Virus record (IMG/VR): IMGVR_UViG_3300033150_000902
Location: 1 to 60,459 of that record
Length of the DNA: 60,459 nt
Strand: one strand, 5' to 3'
Source of the DNA: a virus
Shown here: in pieces, positions 32,843-41,174 of the stretch
Position numbering within the stretch: the first letter of the stretch is position 1
Layout: every line of letters begins with the position of its first letter
The notes under the pieces: generated by a model
What the model was told of the DNA's origin: nothing
Databases searched by the model: none
Seen by the model: only the letters and a program-made list of their open reading frames with translations
Made by a program: the position numbers and the translations under genes

Positions 32843-32901
32843 TTATGCCCTCCTATTTCTGTCTTTTTATTGGTTTGCAATGTTTATACGGAGCTTCTAT
32901 T

Positions 32902-33558
32902 TTATTCCTCCTCAAATTCCCATGCTTCTGAAAAATCACGATCCGCGAATAATTCCGCTAACCCCGCAATTTGTTTTAATCGTAAAACCTCGTCTGGCTC
33001 CATTCCTAATTCTTTTCCAATTCGTTTGTCGCTCCAGTTGCGGCGCGAAAGTTCTACAATGATATCACTCATTGATTCAATTTGGTGTTTTCCTCGCGCA
33101 CGATTGTGTCTTATTGTTGCGGCTATACGATCATTGCGGCCCTGTCGTTCTTTATTGATAATAGAAAGAGGTAAATATCCTCTTAATCGTTTCTTGATTT
33201 TTTGTGATTCTTTGCCTACTCTGTTACGATGGAATCCGTCAACAACTTCATAACCATTTTCCCCCAACCATGCTACAATGGGTTGGGTGAAACCATCCAT
33301 GCCTATTGAATGTTCTAATAAGCGCATTTCTGGCGGAGCGACCACGTTTGGATTATAATCATTGGCATTAACCGATTCCGCATCAATCCAAAGCACACAA
33401 TCAACCGGCTCTTTGTGCATAGGACTGACTTCGTGCAAGGCAAGCTTGACATGATTAAGCACCTCAATTTTTTCATTGTCTGACAGCATGTTTATTTGTT
33501 CGCAGATGGATTTTATTTGTTCCAGTATTTTTGTGCCTAATAATCCAATATCCCCCAT
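32902..33558 (-). CDS. ParB-like protein (IbrB-type)
   Basis: In this 218-residue protein, a ParB/sulfiredoxin-like domain around residues 55-125 has PPEMRLLEHSIGMDGFTQPIV and EVVDGFHRNRVG. It is followed by HTH-like LSRRNWSDKRIGKELGMEPDEVLRLKQIAGL. It overlaps the PAPS reductase-like gene by 22 bases. This pairing is the IbrA/IbrB arrangement known from enterobacteria. A gene-regulatory role is known for IbrAB in E. coli; here the role is inferred. Confidence 0.78.
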   Translation of the reverse strand: MGDIGLLGTKILEQIKSICEQINMLSDNEKIEVLNHVKLALHEVSPMHKEPVDCVLWIDAESVNANDYNPNVVAPPEMRLLEHSIGMDGFTQPIVAWLGENGYEVVDGFHRNRVGKESQKIKKRLRGYLPLSIINKERQGRNDRIAATIRHNRARGKHQIESMSDIIVELSRRNWSDKRIGKELGMEPDEVLRLKQIAGLAELFADRDFSEAWEFEEE

Positions 33559-34748
33559 TGACGTCTCCTTTTTTTCATCATTTTCATGTAGTTATCGTAT
33601 GCGGGCGATTTATGCTGACTGAAAGACAGGCCCTTGCACCAGTAATCGTTACGTAGCAAGGCCTTGCAAATGCGCCGCCAGGACGGCACTTTCCGCGCCG
33701 CTTCGTCTTTCGGATCGGCCTCATCTGGTATGCCGTGCGGATATCCACGGTCTTGCCACCAGTGCAGGAACACCGCGATTTTGTTTTTGTAATGCTCCTG
33801 TCTTGGGGCGGGGAGACTTTCTAAAATCAGCTTGGCGAACGATTCCCATGTATGTCCTTCCGGGCGGGTTATTTTAAGGTTGCCTAAAATGTTGCCGGAC
33901 TCGCGTGCGTAAAGTGCTCCCTGATTAGCTCCATTGACACGGGCAACAACTCTCCCCCATGTTTCCGGCTCTATGATTTGGAATAACCATAACCCCTTGC
34001 GTTGATCGTCTCCATACGGCTGGCAAATCCGCTGCATGTGGATTGACAAGCCTGCTTTTTGCATCAGGTCATAGAGGCGGTTATAAGGCTTTTTAAATTT
34101 GCCTGTATACGTCCAGACATCTTCCGTCCGCCAATCATAGATCGGGTAGACGTTAAAAAGAGTCTTGCCTACATATGTTGTCCAGGCATGTCCCTCAAAG
34201 CTTGCTTTTTTGCCCATGATCGTGCGGAAACGGTTAAGACTTTCATCTGTCCGAATTCCAACAAAACAAGCCGTTAATTCTCCTTTGGCGTACCAATGGC
34301 CGAATAACGGCACAAACTCCTCAAACTCCATGCCGCGCCAAAAAAAGGGGAAGAAATTCTCATCGGTAATAGCTATTTCTGGTGGCTTGCGCACCCAGGC
34401 TTCTTGTTTATCAGGGTCCCAGCACAACCACTGCGGCTCAAACATAGAAACCGCGTTACGCAGATTGATGGGCAAGGCTACCCAATAGGGTGTGATATGA
34501 TCACGATAGAGATCATAACACTCCAATATATGCTCTATGGTGAGCTTATACTGGGCCTCCAGATCGACAAATAACACGCCGACCTCGCGATCTCTTTTAA
34601 TGGCTTCTTCCATTACCAGATGGAGCATGACGGATGAATCTTTTCCGCCCGAAAAAGAAACATAAACTTTCTGAAACGTATCAAACGTCCATGAAATACG
34701 ATCCCGTGCGGCGGTCAAAACATCTATGCCTAATGGTTTTTTAGCCAT
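33537..34748 (-). CDS. PAPS reductase-like PP-loop protein (IbrA-type, DUF3440)
   Basis: This 403-residue protein has the PP-loop SGGKDS at residues 33-38, then FVDLEAQY, WVALP and FVGIRTDES. The YDWRTEDVWTY segment and the C-terminal Trp-rich helical region match DUF3440/IbrA. This family is an N-type ATP pyrophosphatase related to PAPS reductase, not necessarily a sulfate reducer. It is paired with the ParB-like gene. Confidence 0.8.
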   Translation of the reverse strand: MAKKPLGIDVLTAARDRISWTFDTFQKVYVSFSGGKDSSVMLHLVMEEAIKRDREVGVLFVDLEAQYKLTIEHILECYDLYRDHITPYWVALPINLRNAVSMFEPQWLCWDPDKQEAWVRKPPEIAITDENFFPFFWRGMEFEEFVPLFGHWYAKGELTACFVGIRTDESLNRFRTIMGKKASFEGHAWTTYVGKTLFNVYPIYDWRTEDVWTYTGKFKKPYNRLYDLMQKAGLSIHMQRICQPYGDDQRKGLWLFQIIEPETWGRVVARVNGANQGALYARESGNILGNLKITRPEGHTWESFAKLILESLPAPRQEHYKNKIAVFLHWWQDRGYPHGIPDEADPKDEAARKVPSWRRICKALLRNDYWCKGLSFSQHKSPAYDNYMKMMKKRRRQWGILDY

Positions 34749-35089
34749 TCTTCAACCTTGCTTTTATCTATTCTTTCTGTGCGATTATTTTTTATCTCGC
34801 AGAAATATCTGTCAATTTTACGCCAGCTTTGCGGTGAGCTGACTTCATAAACTTTTCCTTCTTCAAGCCAGTAATACTTATATATGCCGCGACTTCCGAC
34901 ACTATTTGCTTCCGCGTAATCTATGTTAGGCCGCAAAAATTTGCGCTCAAAGCCGTATTTGGTGCTAAGGCCGACTATTTCCGCGACCCAGGCCCGTGAC
35001 TTTAACACATTTTTTAAAAGTATATATGCCATTGGGTCTAATGAAGGCTTAACGCCAATGTCTTCTATTCCGATAGCGACTCTAGGCAT
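34730..35089 (-). CDS. Hypothetical early protein next to IbrAB-like genes
   Basis: ATG 35089 (MPRVAIGIEDIGVKPSLDP) follows GGAGAAGTATATT and gives 119 residues; the longer frame overlaps the previous gene. It has LNNVLK-type helices and KFLRPNIDYAEANSVGSRGIYKYYWL. It overlaps the PAPS reductase-like gene by 19 bases. It could be a partner of the pair; no family is known. Confidence 0.6.
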   Translation of the reverse strand: MPRVAIGIEDIGVKPSLDPMAYILLKNVLKSRAWVAEIVGLSTKYGFERKFLRPNIDYAEANSVGSRGIYKYYWLEEGKVYEVSSPQSWRKIDRYFCEIKNNRTERIDKSKVEEWLKNH

Positions 35090-35618
35090 AATATACTTCT
35101 CCACGGGCCTTTCCTTCAAATTCATCACGGGAAACACTGGCCCATTTTAGTAATGAGAGGCCAGCCGGGAAATAACTCCACTGCTCCCCTGTCTCTGATT
35201 TATTAATTTTAACCGCCTCGATTACCAATTCTCGTTGGCCAGGCGTGGGGGATTGAGACGGATTATCAATATGCAGATATCCAATAGTCCCTGGGAAAAC
35301 TATTGGCGGAGGACCATAATGCGCAAGGCTGTTAGGAGTATTGCCGACTTTAATTTCACCAGTGAAGAAAAGCCCGGACAGCGGATGATCGTAGCCGTCC
35401 GCGTATTTTCCGGGGATAACTTGGCGACCTTTAACAATCATACCATTCCAATCGCCACCCGGCGAGTCAATGATTTCGACAACCGGCACATCCGGCGTGT
35501 CCTCGTCAACGTCAAAAAATAAAGATTCTTTTTGCCATTTCAAAACACCTCTAAAACTCGTATTGCTCCAAGTTCCACGAGTGTTCCATGTTACTATAAT
35601 TTCTGCTTTATCTTTCAT
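35082..35618 (-). CDS. Hypothetical early protein
   Basis: This 178-residue beta-rich protein has IIVTWNTRGTWSNTSFRG at the start, IPGKYADGYDHPLSGLFF in the middle and a C-terminal RDEFEGKARGEVYYA. It overlaps the next gene by 8 bases. No motif identifies it. Confidence 0.6.
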   Translation of the reverse strand: MKDKAEIIVTWNTRGTWSNTSFRGVLKWQKESLFFDVDEDTPDVPVVEIIDSPGGDWNGMIVKGRQVIPGKYADGYDHPLSGLFFTGEIKVGNTPNSLAHYGPPPIVFPGTIGYLHIDNPSQSPTPGQRELVIEAVKINKSETGEQWSYFPAGLSLLKWASVSRDEFEGKARGEVYYA

Positions 35619-35651
35619 TTTTCTTTCCTCCTCTTATCACTCACCATACAC

Positions 35652-36122
35652 TCACGCAAGTTGATAATGACGCGGTTTGGAATAGTCCCTGACTTTATAT
35701 TCTGGCCAGGGACACTGATAAATTTTTGTTGGCCCGACTGTGACGGCGGGGCCAGCAGGTGCGGTACGGAGAATTTCTCCGTCCGTCGCGAGCTCTTGCC
35801 AGGTCAGAGAGCCACGATCAAAGCACAACTCCCTGACTTGTACTTTGCGTACTAGGTGATAGATTATCACCCTGGCGCGCTCATCCGGGATGGCCTGCCA
35901 ACTCTCACCCGGCCTACATCGCCGCTCATCACGACGGGCAACCAGCGCGACCTTGCGGCCAGCATTAGTAGTAATAGTGCTGGCTTGACCACCCAGCAAC
36001 ACAACGGCCCGGTATCCGCCCCTTGACGGACTACCGGGCACTACCAAGATAACGTCCCCCTTGTCAACCTGGGGGACAACGCGGGCTATTACGCCCATAT
36101 TATAAGGTTTTTTATTTTTCAT
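35652..36122 (-). CDS. Hypothetical early protein
   Basis: ATG 36122 (MKNKKPYNMGVIARVV) after GGAGGAGCATTGGGA gives 156 residues. The longer frame to 36227 lies over the zinc-ribbon gene and is rejected. The protein has VILVVPGSPSRGGYRAVVLLGG and an Arg-rich middle (ARRDERRCRPGESW), suggesting an SH3-like or nucleic acid-binding fold. No family is recognised. Confidence 0.6.
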   Translation of the reverse strand: MKNKKPYNMGVIARVVPQVDKGDVILVVPGSPSRGGYRAVVLLGGQASTITTNAGRKVALVARRDERRCRPGESWQAIPDERARVIIYHLVRKVQVRELCFDRGSLTWQELATDGEILRTAPAGPAVTVGPTKIYQCPWPEYKVRDYSKPRHYQLA

Positions 36123-36288
36123 TCCCAATGCTCCTCCGACATGCCGGGCACAAATACAGGGTCTCACCTGTACGTGGGTACTGGACTCGCTTAATGGTTC
36201 CCCTGGGAACCAAGAGTGAGCACCCAAACCGGCCAGGCTTTTCCGTGCGCCCGCAAAAGTCGCAGATATATTTATCTCTTCCCCTCAT
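36112..36288 (-). CDS. Small zinc-ribbon protein
   Basis: A 58-residue gene starts at ATG 36288 behind GGAGGAAAAACA. It reads MRGRDKYICDFCGRTEKPGRF... with CDFC (residues 9-12) and CPAC (47-50). The stop overlaps the next gene start by 11 bases. It is probably a zinc-bound nucleic acid or protein-binding ribbon. Confidence 0.7.
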   Translation of the reverse strand: MRGRDKYICDFCGRTEKPGRFGCSLLVPRGTIKRVQYPRTGETLYLCPACRRSIGNEK

Positions 36289-36372
36289 TGTTTTTCCTCC
36301 TCCTTCCTTCTTTAGTCAACCACTCCATCAAGCCCGCCCTCTTTTCAAGAACGGGCAAGACGCAGGGGTTAT

Positions 36373-36618
36373 TTATAGAATCTCGCAAGGCCGGAAGTCC
36401 GCTACGCGCTTGACGCCGCTTTCATCTATCAAGCGTATGGCCATCATAAGTATTGGCTGGCCATAGGCGTCATGCCCGTTCCGGGCAATCGCCTTAATAT
36501 CATCCCAATCACTAATCAGGGTATGGTACCATAAATGGGTCCCATCCTCGCGTCGGACATATAACTGATCAAGCCCAATCACCTTGGCTCCTGGATAGAT
36601 TTTTTCTATTACGCTCAT
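36373..36618 (-). CDS. Small early protein
   Basis: ATG 36618 (MSVIEKIYPGAKVIGL) behind GGAGGATGATTGAAA gives 81 residues. It has a beta-rich core (QLYVRREDGTHLWYHTLI) and a short C-terminus. It starts two bases past the Csx16-like stop. The 85-base gap before the zinc-ribbon gene (36289-36372) holds no gene. The function is unknown. Confidence 0.6.
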   Translation of the reverse strand: MSVIEKIYPGAKVIGLDQLYVRREDGTHLWYHTLISDWDDIKAIARNGHDAYGQPILMMAIRLIDESGVKRVADFRPCEIL

Positions 36619-36620
36619 TT

Positions 36621-36908
36621 TCAATCATCCTCCTTGGTCACTACGTAAGTGACTGGTTCCTCCGCGATCTTGCGCAGGGTCTCAATGTCTAATTCTTTAC
36701 CCCGCATCTCCGGGGTTAAGGCCAGGGGAATCTCGGTCACCCTAGCCGCCTCAGCCGCCAAAAAAAGAGGCAGGACACCATACACGTGCCTGCCTCTGAC
36801 GTCCTCGACGCTGGCGTGGGTTAAGACTTCCACGCCGTCGCCGACCAGTCCCTGTTCCCGGAGATAATCCGCGAGAGCAGGGTGACGTGTTATGATTATT
36901 TTTGTCAT
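36621..36908 (-). CDS. Csx16-like (CRISPR ring-nuclease-like) protein
   Basis: This 95-residue protein shows, in order, IITRHPALADYLREQG, THASVEDVRGRHVYGVLPLFLAAEAA, IPLALTPEMRGKEL and a C-terminal VTYVV. The TRHP, G-LP--LAA and RGxEL elements follow the pattern of Csx16 (VVA1548), a family found in type III CRISPR loci and described as cyclic-oligoadenylate ring nuclease. In a phage such a protein could switch off type III signalling, as AcrIII-1 does. Identity is by motif pattern; activity is inference. Confidence 0.6.
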   Translation of the reverse strand: MTKIIITRHPALADYLREQGLVGDGVEVLTHASVEDVRGRHVYGVLPLFLAAEAARVTEIPLALTPEMRGKELDIETLRKIAEEPVTYVVTKEDD

Positions 36909-36909
36909 T

Positions 36910-37149
36910 TTAGACAGCCCTCTTTCCGTACTCTTCCCAAATTCTCATCAAGGGAAGAACAACAGCGGTCAGGGATACCGAATTGGATACTGATCGCCCT
37001 ACTCGAACAGCACCATTCTTACCAACAAAATGGAACTGTTCTTTCCTCAGCGGGTTCATGAATTTACGATATTTCCGGGAAGAACTTGGAACCTCCTGAA
37101 ACCCCTTCCCTTCAATTAAGTACCGCGCCAATCTGTCTTGTAGTTTCAT
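36910..37149 (-). CDS. First leftward early gene, hypothetical
   Basis: This 79-residue protein, MKLQDRLARYLIEGKGFQEV..., has KYRKF and FHFVGKNGAVRVGRS, a pattern seen in short uncharacterised phage proteins. It is the first gene behind the leftward promoter region. Strong early expression is likely; the function is unknown. Confidence 0.6.
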   Translation of the reverse strand: MKLQDRLARYLIEGKGFQEVPSSSRKYRKFMNPLRKEQFHFVGKNGAVRVGRSVSNSVSLTAVVLPLMRIWEEYGKRAV

Positions 37150-37259
37150 GATTGAACATCCCTCCGAAGGTGGGATAGGGACAGGTCACCGGCCCTGCCC
37201 CTGACAGGTTTTTTGATGCTGGCCTCCGGCGAGGTCTGTAGGTGATTAATCATGGCCTT

Positions 37260-37287
37260 ACTATACTATAGTGCGCCATATATACAA
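37260..37287 (-). promoter_or_regulatory. Leftward early promoter
   Basis: On the minus strand TTGTAT (37287-37282) and TATAGT (37265-37260) are 16 bases apart. A second TATAGT overlaps it at 37270-37265. It lies about 110 bases upstream of the first leftward gene and directly next to the 10-base repeats. Confidence 0.5.
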
Positions 37288-37290
37288 CAG

Positions 37291-37340
37291 CGATATATAA
37301 CGATATGGAGCGATTATGAGCGATTATCGCCAAATATCGT
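37291..37340. repeat. Four tandem 10-base repeats (CGAT-type)
   Basis: CGATATATAA, CGATATGGAG, CGATTATGAG and CGATTATCGC follow each other without gaps, and a related ATATCGT closes the block. A 10-base period puts each site on one face of the helix. The block lies just upstream of the leftward -35, a position expected for an activator or repressor array. Confidence 0.6.
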
Positions 37341-37489
37341 CCAATTTCTCATTTTTTCGTAGAAATTCTTCGATTTTTGGTGCATTTTAAAGTAACTTAG
37401 TGATATTATTGAGAAAAATAATATTTTATTAATTATCTAATAAATTCAATAAGTTATTCTAAAAATCAAAAAAAATTGAATTTTTTTGT

Positions 37490-37534
37490 CATTTTTTCGC
37501 CGTGAAATGAAAAAAAATTATATAATATATGTAG
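37490..37534 (+). promoter_or_regulatory. Conserved promoter element, copy 1
   Basis: This 45-base block includes a T-tract, a short inverted repeat around CGCCG and a perfect TATAAT at 37521-37526 followed by ATATGTAG. It recurs with two substitutions and one base gap at 47831-47876. No standard -35 is seen 17 bases upstream. It lies about 28 bases ahead of the first rightward gene. Confidence 0.65.
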
Positions 37535-37561
37535 ACACGGCCACAAATAGGAGGTCAGGAC

Positions 37562-37951
37562 GTGCATTGGACGCTTAATGGCAGATGGATACCACCGGAG
37601 CCGTCGAAACTGCCCTCAATCATCATAGAGCAGATACCTGATCTCCAATACTGGTCTGGAGAGAGCCTGGAGACATTCCACTTAGGACTGCTCCAACTTA
37701 TGATAGATATGGCTAAGTCAATCGACGACGAAAAAAGAAGATTGACTTTTTTTATTCGCAGAACCGAAAGAAAAATAAAAATAATTGAAAGACTGGCAAA
37801 AAGTCCTGCAACCCAAACGATTGCACTACGGCGAATATATGATCTGCTTCTCTGGTGTGAAGGGCATTCCCCCTTGCCTGGTTTTGGGATGTCCAACCGT
37901 TTTGGAAATAGTTTATTTATAGACCCGGAAAGACAGTCTATCCGTGTGTAG
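37562..37951 (+). CDS. First rightward early gene, hypothetical
   Basis: A GTG start at 37562 follows AGGAGGTCAGGAC; the 129-residue product opens VHWTLNGRWIPPEPS (fMet). The middle is a basic helix (DDEKRRLTFFIRRTERKIKIIERLA) suggestive of a coiled or nucleic-acid-binding region. It is the leader gene of the rightward replication operon. No family is recognised. Confidence 0.65.
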   Translation: MHWTLNGRWIPPEPSKLPSIIIEQIPDLQYWSGESLETFHLGLLQLMIDMAKSIDDEKRRLTFFIRRTERKIKIIERLAKSPATQTIALRRIYDLLLWCEGHSPLPGFGMSNRFGNSLFIDPERQSIRV

Positions 37952-37983
37952 ACCAAACAATAAGGAAAGGAGAAAAAAATCAA

Positions 37984-38592
37984 ATGGAAATTAAAAGAAG
38001 TCAGTTAAGTGCCGTGGCTAAAGAATTAAATGAGGTTCTTGGTCTTGAGCCTCCTATTGATTTTAAAGCTCCTGTCGGTGAATTAATGGAACAACTTGAA
38101 GAGGCTATTACTCTGATTGATCCTGTTGATGATGAGTTTACGCCCGAAACACAAGCGGTAATTGATCAATTAATGAAGGAAGAGAAACAAGAGGAACAGG
38201 AGAAACAAGAGGAACAGGAGGAAGAAGAGGGGAAGGAAACGCAAGAAGAACAAGAGAAACCAGAAGAGGAACAGCAGGAGGAATCACAAGAGGAAGAACA
38301 AGAAGAGGAAATACAGGAGGAAGATACGCAAGAAATTGTAGAGCCTCAGAAAGCCTTACAAGAAGAGGAATCCCAGGAGCCCCCAAAGAAAAAGAAGGGA
38401 AAATCTTATTTTGCAAAAATTGATGCGTTCATTGAGGATACTGACAAGCCTTTCACAATTGAGGACGTCACAAAACAAGTTGGATGTTCAAAACAGTACG
38501 TGTACTCCTATTTTCCGGCATTAGTTAAAGCTGGAGTATTGATTAAGAGCAGAAACGGGCGTACTGTCATCTTTCAGAAAAAAAATAAGTGA
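37984..38592 (+). CDS. Acidic-linker protein with C-terminal winged helix
   Basis: In this 202-residue protein, residues about 1-60 (RSQLSAVAKELNEVLGLEPPID) form a conserved N-terminal domain. A Glu/Gln-rich linker (about 65-125) follows, then a winged-helix-like C-terminus (FTIEDVTKQVGCSKQYVYSYFPALVKAGVLI). It could be a DNA-bound regulator or replication factor tethered by a flexible acidic linker. The linker is low in complexity and should not be used for homology. Confidence 0.65.
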   Translation: MEIKRSQLSAVAKELNEVLGLEPPIDFKAPVGELMEQLEEAITLIDPVDDEFTPETQAVIDQLMKEEKQEEQEKQEEQEEEEGKETQEEQEKPEEEQQEESQEEEQEEEIQEEDTQEIVEPQKALQEEESQEPPKKKKGKSYFAKIDAFIEDTDKPFTIEDVTKQVGCSKQYVYSYFPALVKAGVLIKSRNGRTVIFQKKNK

Positions 38593-38620
38593 ATGAGTGA
38601 TCATTAAAGGAGAAGAGCAG

Positions 38621-38866
38621 ATGAATAGCGAGGAAATGCTCAAAAAGGAATTGCCTGAGGGATGTATCTTTCACAATCGAAGCCGTCTTGGCGAAAAGCC
38701 AGATTGGGTGATTGTCCCATCAAAAAAGAAAGGGGAAATACAAAAGTATCTGATCATTTATGAAGATAATGTGTATGGTGCCGTTTACGAAAATTTTAAA
38801 GGAACCTTCAAGGAAGCTTTAATCAGAGCTAAAGAAGATGGCAGGTCATACCAGATCAAGGTCTGA
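38621..38866 (+). CDS. Small hypothetical protein
   Basis: ATG 38621 (MNSEEMLKKELPEG) follows AAAGGAGAAGAGCAG, so the earlier GTG is rejected; the product is 81 residues. It has a beta/alpha pattern (DWVIVPSKKKGEIQKYLIIYEDNVYG). It lies 45 bases before the sliding-clamp gene. No family is recognised. Confidence 0.6.
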   Translation: MNSEEMLKKELPEGCIFHNRSRLGEKPDWVIVPSKKKGEIQKYLIIYEDNVYGAVYENFKGTFKEALIRAKEDGRSYQIKV

Positions 38867-38911
38867 CGCACGGATCGCCCTTAACCGAATGAAAGGAGAA
38901 AAAATAAAATA

Positions 38912-39928
38912 ATGGAAAAACAAGATTTATTGACGGCGTTGGAAAAAGTGAAACCGGGATTGGCCAACAAGGAAATGATTGAACAGACAACGTCTTTTGC
39001 TTTTATGAATGGATACGTTGTTACTTATAACGACGAGATCAGCGTGTCGCATCCTTTGCCGGATTTAAAAATTGAAGGGGCTGTAAAAGCAAAAGAACTG
39101 CACTCCTTGTTGAATAAATTAAAAGATGATCAGTTAAATCTATCCATAGAAGGGTCTGAATTGCTGATAGCCTGCGGCAAGGCAAAAGCAGGTTTGACTT
39201 TCCAGACAAAAATAAATCTGCCTTTGGACGATCTTGGTGATCCTGGTGAATGGAGATGGGAACCGCTCCCGGATAGCTTTTTAAATGCGGTCAGGTTTTC
39301 GATCTTTTCCTGCTCTAATGACGTGTCCATGCCAGTTTTAGGCTGTTTGCATATTAGTGACCAGGGAATAGTTGAGGCCTGCGATAACTACAGATTAACA
39401 AGGTACAATCTCAAAGATAAAATGCCGGTTTCCACATTTCTTTTGCCTGCGACTTCCGCAAAAGAACTGGTTAAATACAGTCCTGTTGAAATTGCGGAAA
39501 CAGCGGGATGGATTCACTTTAAAACGGATGAGGGAACTTTTTTTCACGCCAGGGTTTACCAGGGAAATTACCCGGATACGTCCACGCTCTTGGCTGTGGA
39601 AGGAAGGAATTTGGTCTTGCCTGATGGGCTGTCTGACGCGCTCGATAAGGCAATGATATTTTCAAAACAAGAAAATTTTATTGATGAGTACGTCAATATT
39701 ACTTTATGGGACGGGCGCATGACAGTGCACGCCAAATCCGATGCGGGATGGTTTGAAGAAGAATTGGAGTTTCAATATATCGGGGAAGATATTACGTTTT
39801 CTATTAATCCCACCTTTCTGAAGCAAATACATGAAAAAATCAAAGAGTGCACTTTGGGGAAAGATAAAATTAAATTTGAAGGGGATGAAAAAACACATGT
39901 AGTGGCGTTGCACGCAACTAACGATTAA
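38912..39928 (+). CDS. dnaN: DNA polymerase sliding clamp
   Basis: At 338 residues this matches the bacterial beta clamp in length and segments: MPVLGCLHISDQG, VEACDNYRLTRY, FLLPATSAKEL and GRNLVLPDGL. The clamp encircles DNA and tethers the family A polymerase encoded downstream; the phage also encodes a clamp loader. It is shorter than host DnaN (about 370), typical of phage copies. Confidence 0.85.
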   Translation: MEKQDLLTALEKVKPGLANKEMIEQTTSFAFMNGYVVTYNDEISVSHPLPDLKIEGAVKAKELHSLLNKLKDDQLNLSIEGSELLIACGKAKAGLTFQTKINLPLDDLGDPGEWRWEPLPDSFLNAVRFSIFSCSNDVSMPVLGCLHISDQGIVEACDNYRLTRYNLKDKMPVSTFLLPATSAKELVKYSPVEIAETAGWIHFKTDEGTFFHARVYQGNYPDTSTLLAVEGRNLVLPDGLSDALDKAMIFSKQENFIDEYVNITLWDGRMTVHAKSDAGWFEEELEFQYIGEDITFSINPTFLKQIHEKIKECTLGKDKIKFEGDEKTHVVALHATND

Positions 39929-39941
39929 AAGGATTTAACCT

Positions 39942-41174
39942 GTGAAAGAACCGGGAAAATTTTTTCCAAATTCCCAAATCGAAAGTATTGTCAATCTGAA
40001 CGGGCGTCCTTTGTCTTGTCCTTCTTGCGGGTTGTATAAATACGTCCTTTCCCCGCGAATGGAACCGTTTGGAAAGTTCAAGAAAAAAATTCTGAACATC
40101 GGAGAAGCACCTGGCGAGACGGAGGACAAGAAAGGGAGACAATGGCAGGGTAAAGCAGGGCGGGCGTTGCGGCGAATGTATAGACAGTTGGGAATTGACT
40201 TGTTTGAGGATTGCCTTAACATCAACGCGGTAAACTGCCGTCCCATGACCAAACGCGGAACAAACCGAAGCCCGACATCACATGAGATAGCCTGTTGCAG
40301 AAAACGGGTCTTGGACGTTATAGAACAATACAAGCCGCATGTTATTATATGTCTGGGCAATCCCGCGATTGAATGTTTGATAGGTTATAGATGGAAACGA
40401 AATCTGGGGGGAGTTACAAAGTGGAGAGGTTGGATTATCCCTGATCGTGATTTTCAAGCCTGGATTTGCCCCACTTTCCATCCGAGTTATGTAGAGCGCA
40501 TGGACAGTCAGGATATAGACACTATTTGGAGACGGGATTTAGAAGGGGCTTTGTCCATGCAAGCCGTTCCTTTTCCGAGATTTCCAAATGAAGAGAATCA
40601 GGTAGAGATTATTGACAGTCCAGAACTCCTTGAGCCTTTTCCTGAATTGGTAGCCTTTGATTACGAAACCACCGGACTGAAACCTTATGCTAACGGGCAC
40701 CGCATTGTTTGCGCTTCTATCGCTTACAATGAAAATTATGCGGTCTCTTTTATGATGCCTACAGTCCCTTCTGAGAGAAAAAGATTCATACATTTACTCA
40801 GGGCGAAAGACATCGGCAAAATGGCCCATAACATGAAATTTGAAGAGTCGTGGAGCAAAATCAGGCTCCGTCAACCTGTAGAGAATTGGCAATGGGACTC
40901 AATGCTCGCCGCGCATGTATTGGACAACCGTTCAGGAATCACGGGATTGAAATTCCAAACATACGTGAATTTTGGAGTTGTGGATTATGACAGTGAAATA
41001 AACCCGTACCTAAAGGCAAAAGACGAAAAGAACGGAAACTCCCTGAACAGGGTAAACGAACTGATCGAAAGCGCGAACGGAAGGAAGAAATTACTAACAT
41101 ACTGCGGGCTTGATAGCTTATTTGAATACAAGTTGGCAATGAAGCAAATGAAGGAGATAGGAGTGAAAATATGA
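39942..41174 (+). CDS. Uracil-DNA glycosylase-like domain fused to 3'-5' exonuclease
   Basis: This 410-residue protein is a fusion. Residues about 20-200 resemble family 4/5 UDGs: CPSC (26-29), motif 1 GEAPGETED (54-62) with GRQWQGKAG, and motif 2 CPTFHPSYV (176-184). Cys91, Cys99, Cys118 and Cys119 could complete an iron-sulfur site. Residues about 230-410 are the proofreading exonuclease of family A polymerases: VAFDYETTGL (Asp240, Glu242), MAHNMKFEESW and YCGLDSLFEY (387-396). The polymerase domain is a separate gene at 46429. Confidence 0.85.
   Translation: MKEPGKFFPNSQIESIVNLNGRPLSCPSCGLYKYVLSPRMEPFGKFKKKILNIGEAPGETEDKKGRQWQGKAGRALRRMYRQLGIDLFEDCLNINAVNCRPMTKRGTNRSPTSHEIACCRKRVLDVIEQYKPHVIICLGNPAIECLIGYRWKRNLGGVTKWRGWIIPDRDFQAWICPTFHPSYVERMDSQDIDTIWRRDLEGALSMQAVPFPRFPNEENQVEIIDSPELLEPFPELVAFDYETTGLKPYANGHRIVCASIAYNENYAVSFMMPTVPSERKRFIHLLRAKDIGKMAHNMKFEESWSKIRLRQPVENWQWDSMLAAHVLDNRSGITGLKFQTYVNFGVVDYDSEINPYLKAKDEKNGNSLNRVNELIESANGRKKLLTYCGLDSLFEYKLAMKQMKEIGVKI

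Larger units (their letters stand above)
37150..37561. promoter_or_regulatory. Divergent AT-rich control region
   Basis: This 412-base gap separates the leftward and rightward transcription units. It holds a leftward -35/-10 pair, a tandem 10-base repeat, a GC-rich ACCTGTC direct repeat near 37180-37220 and long A/T tracts around 37400-37490. It ends in the conserved rightward element. No gene is seen. It may also contribute to replication initiation. Confidence 0.7.

Noticed and set aside
36123-36227. Extended start of the 35652-36122 gene
   Set aside because: It covers the zinc-ribbon gene in another frame; ATG 36122 has a strong ribosome site.
36289-36372. Tiny gene (MEWLTKEG...) before the zinc-ribbon gene
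   Set aside because: Only 17 codons from ATG and no ribosome site, though the frame looks protein-like.
37175-37225. GC-rich hairpin terminator in the divergent region
   Set aside because: GACAGG/ACCTGTC copies are direct, not inverted; no stable stem with a T-tail was found.
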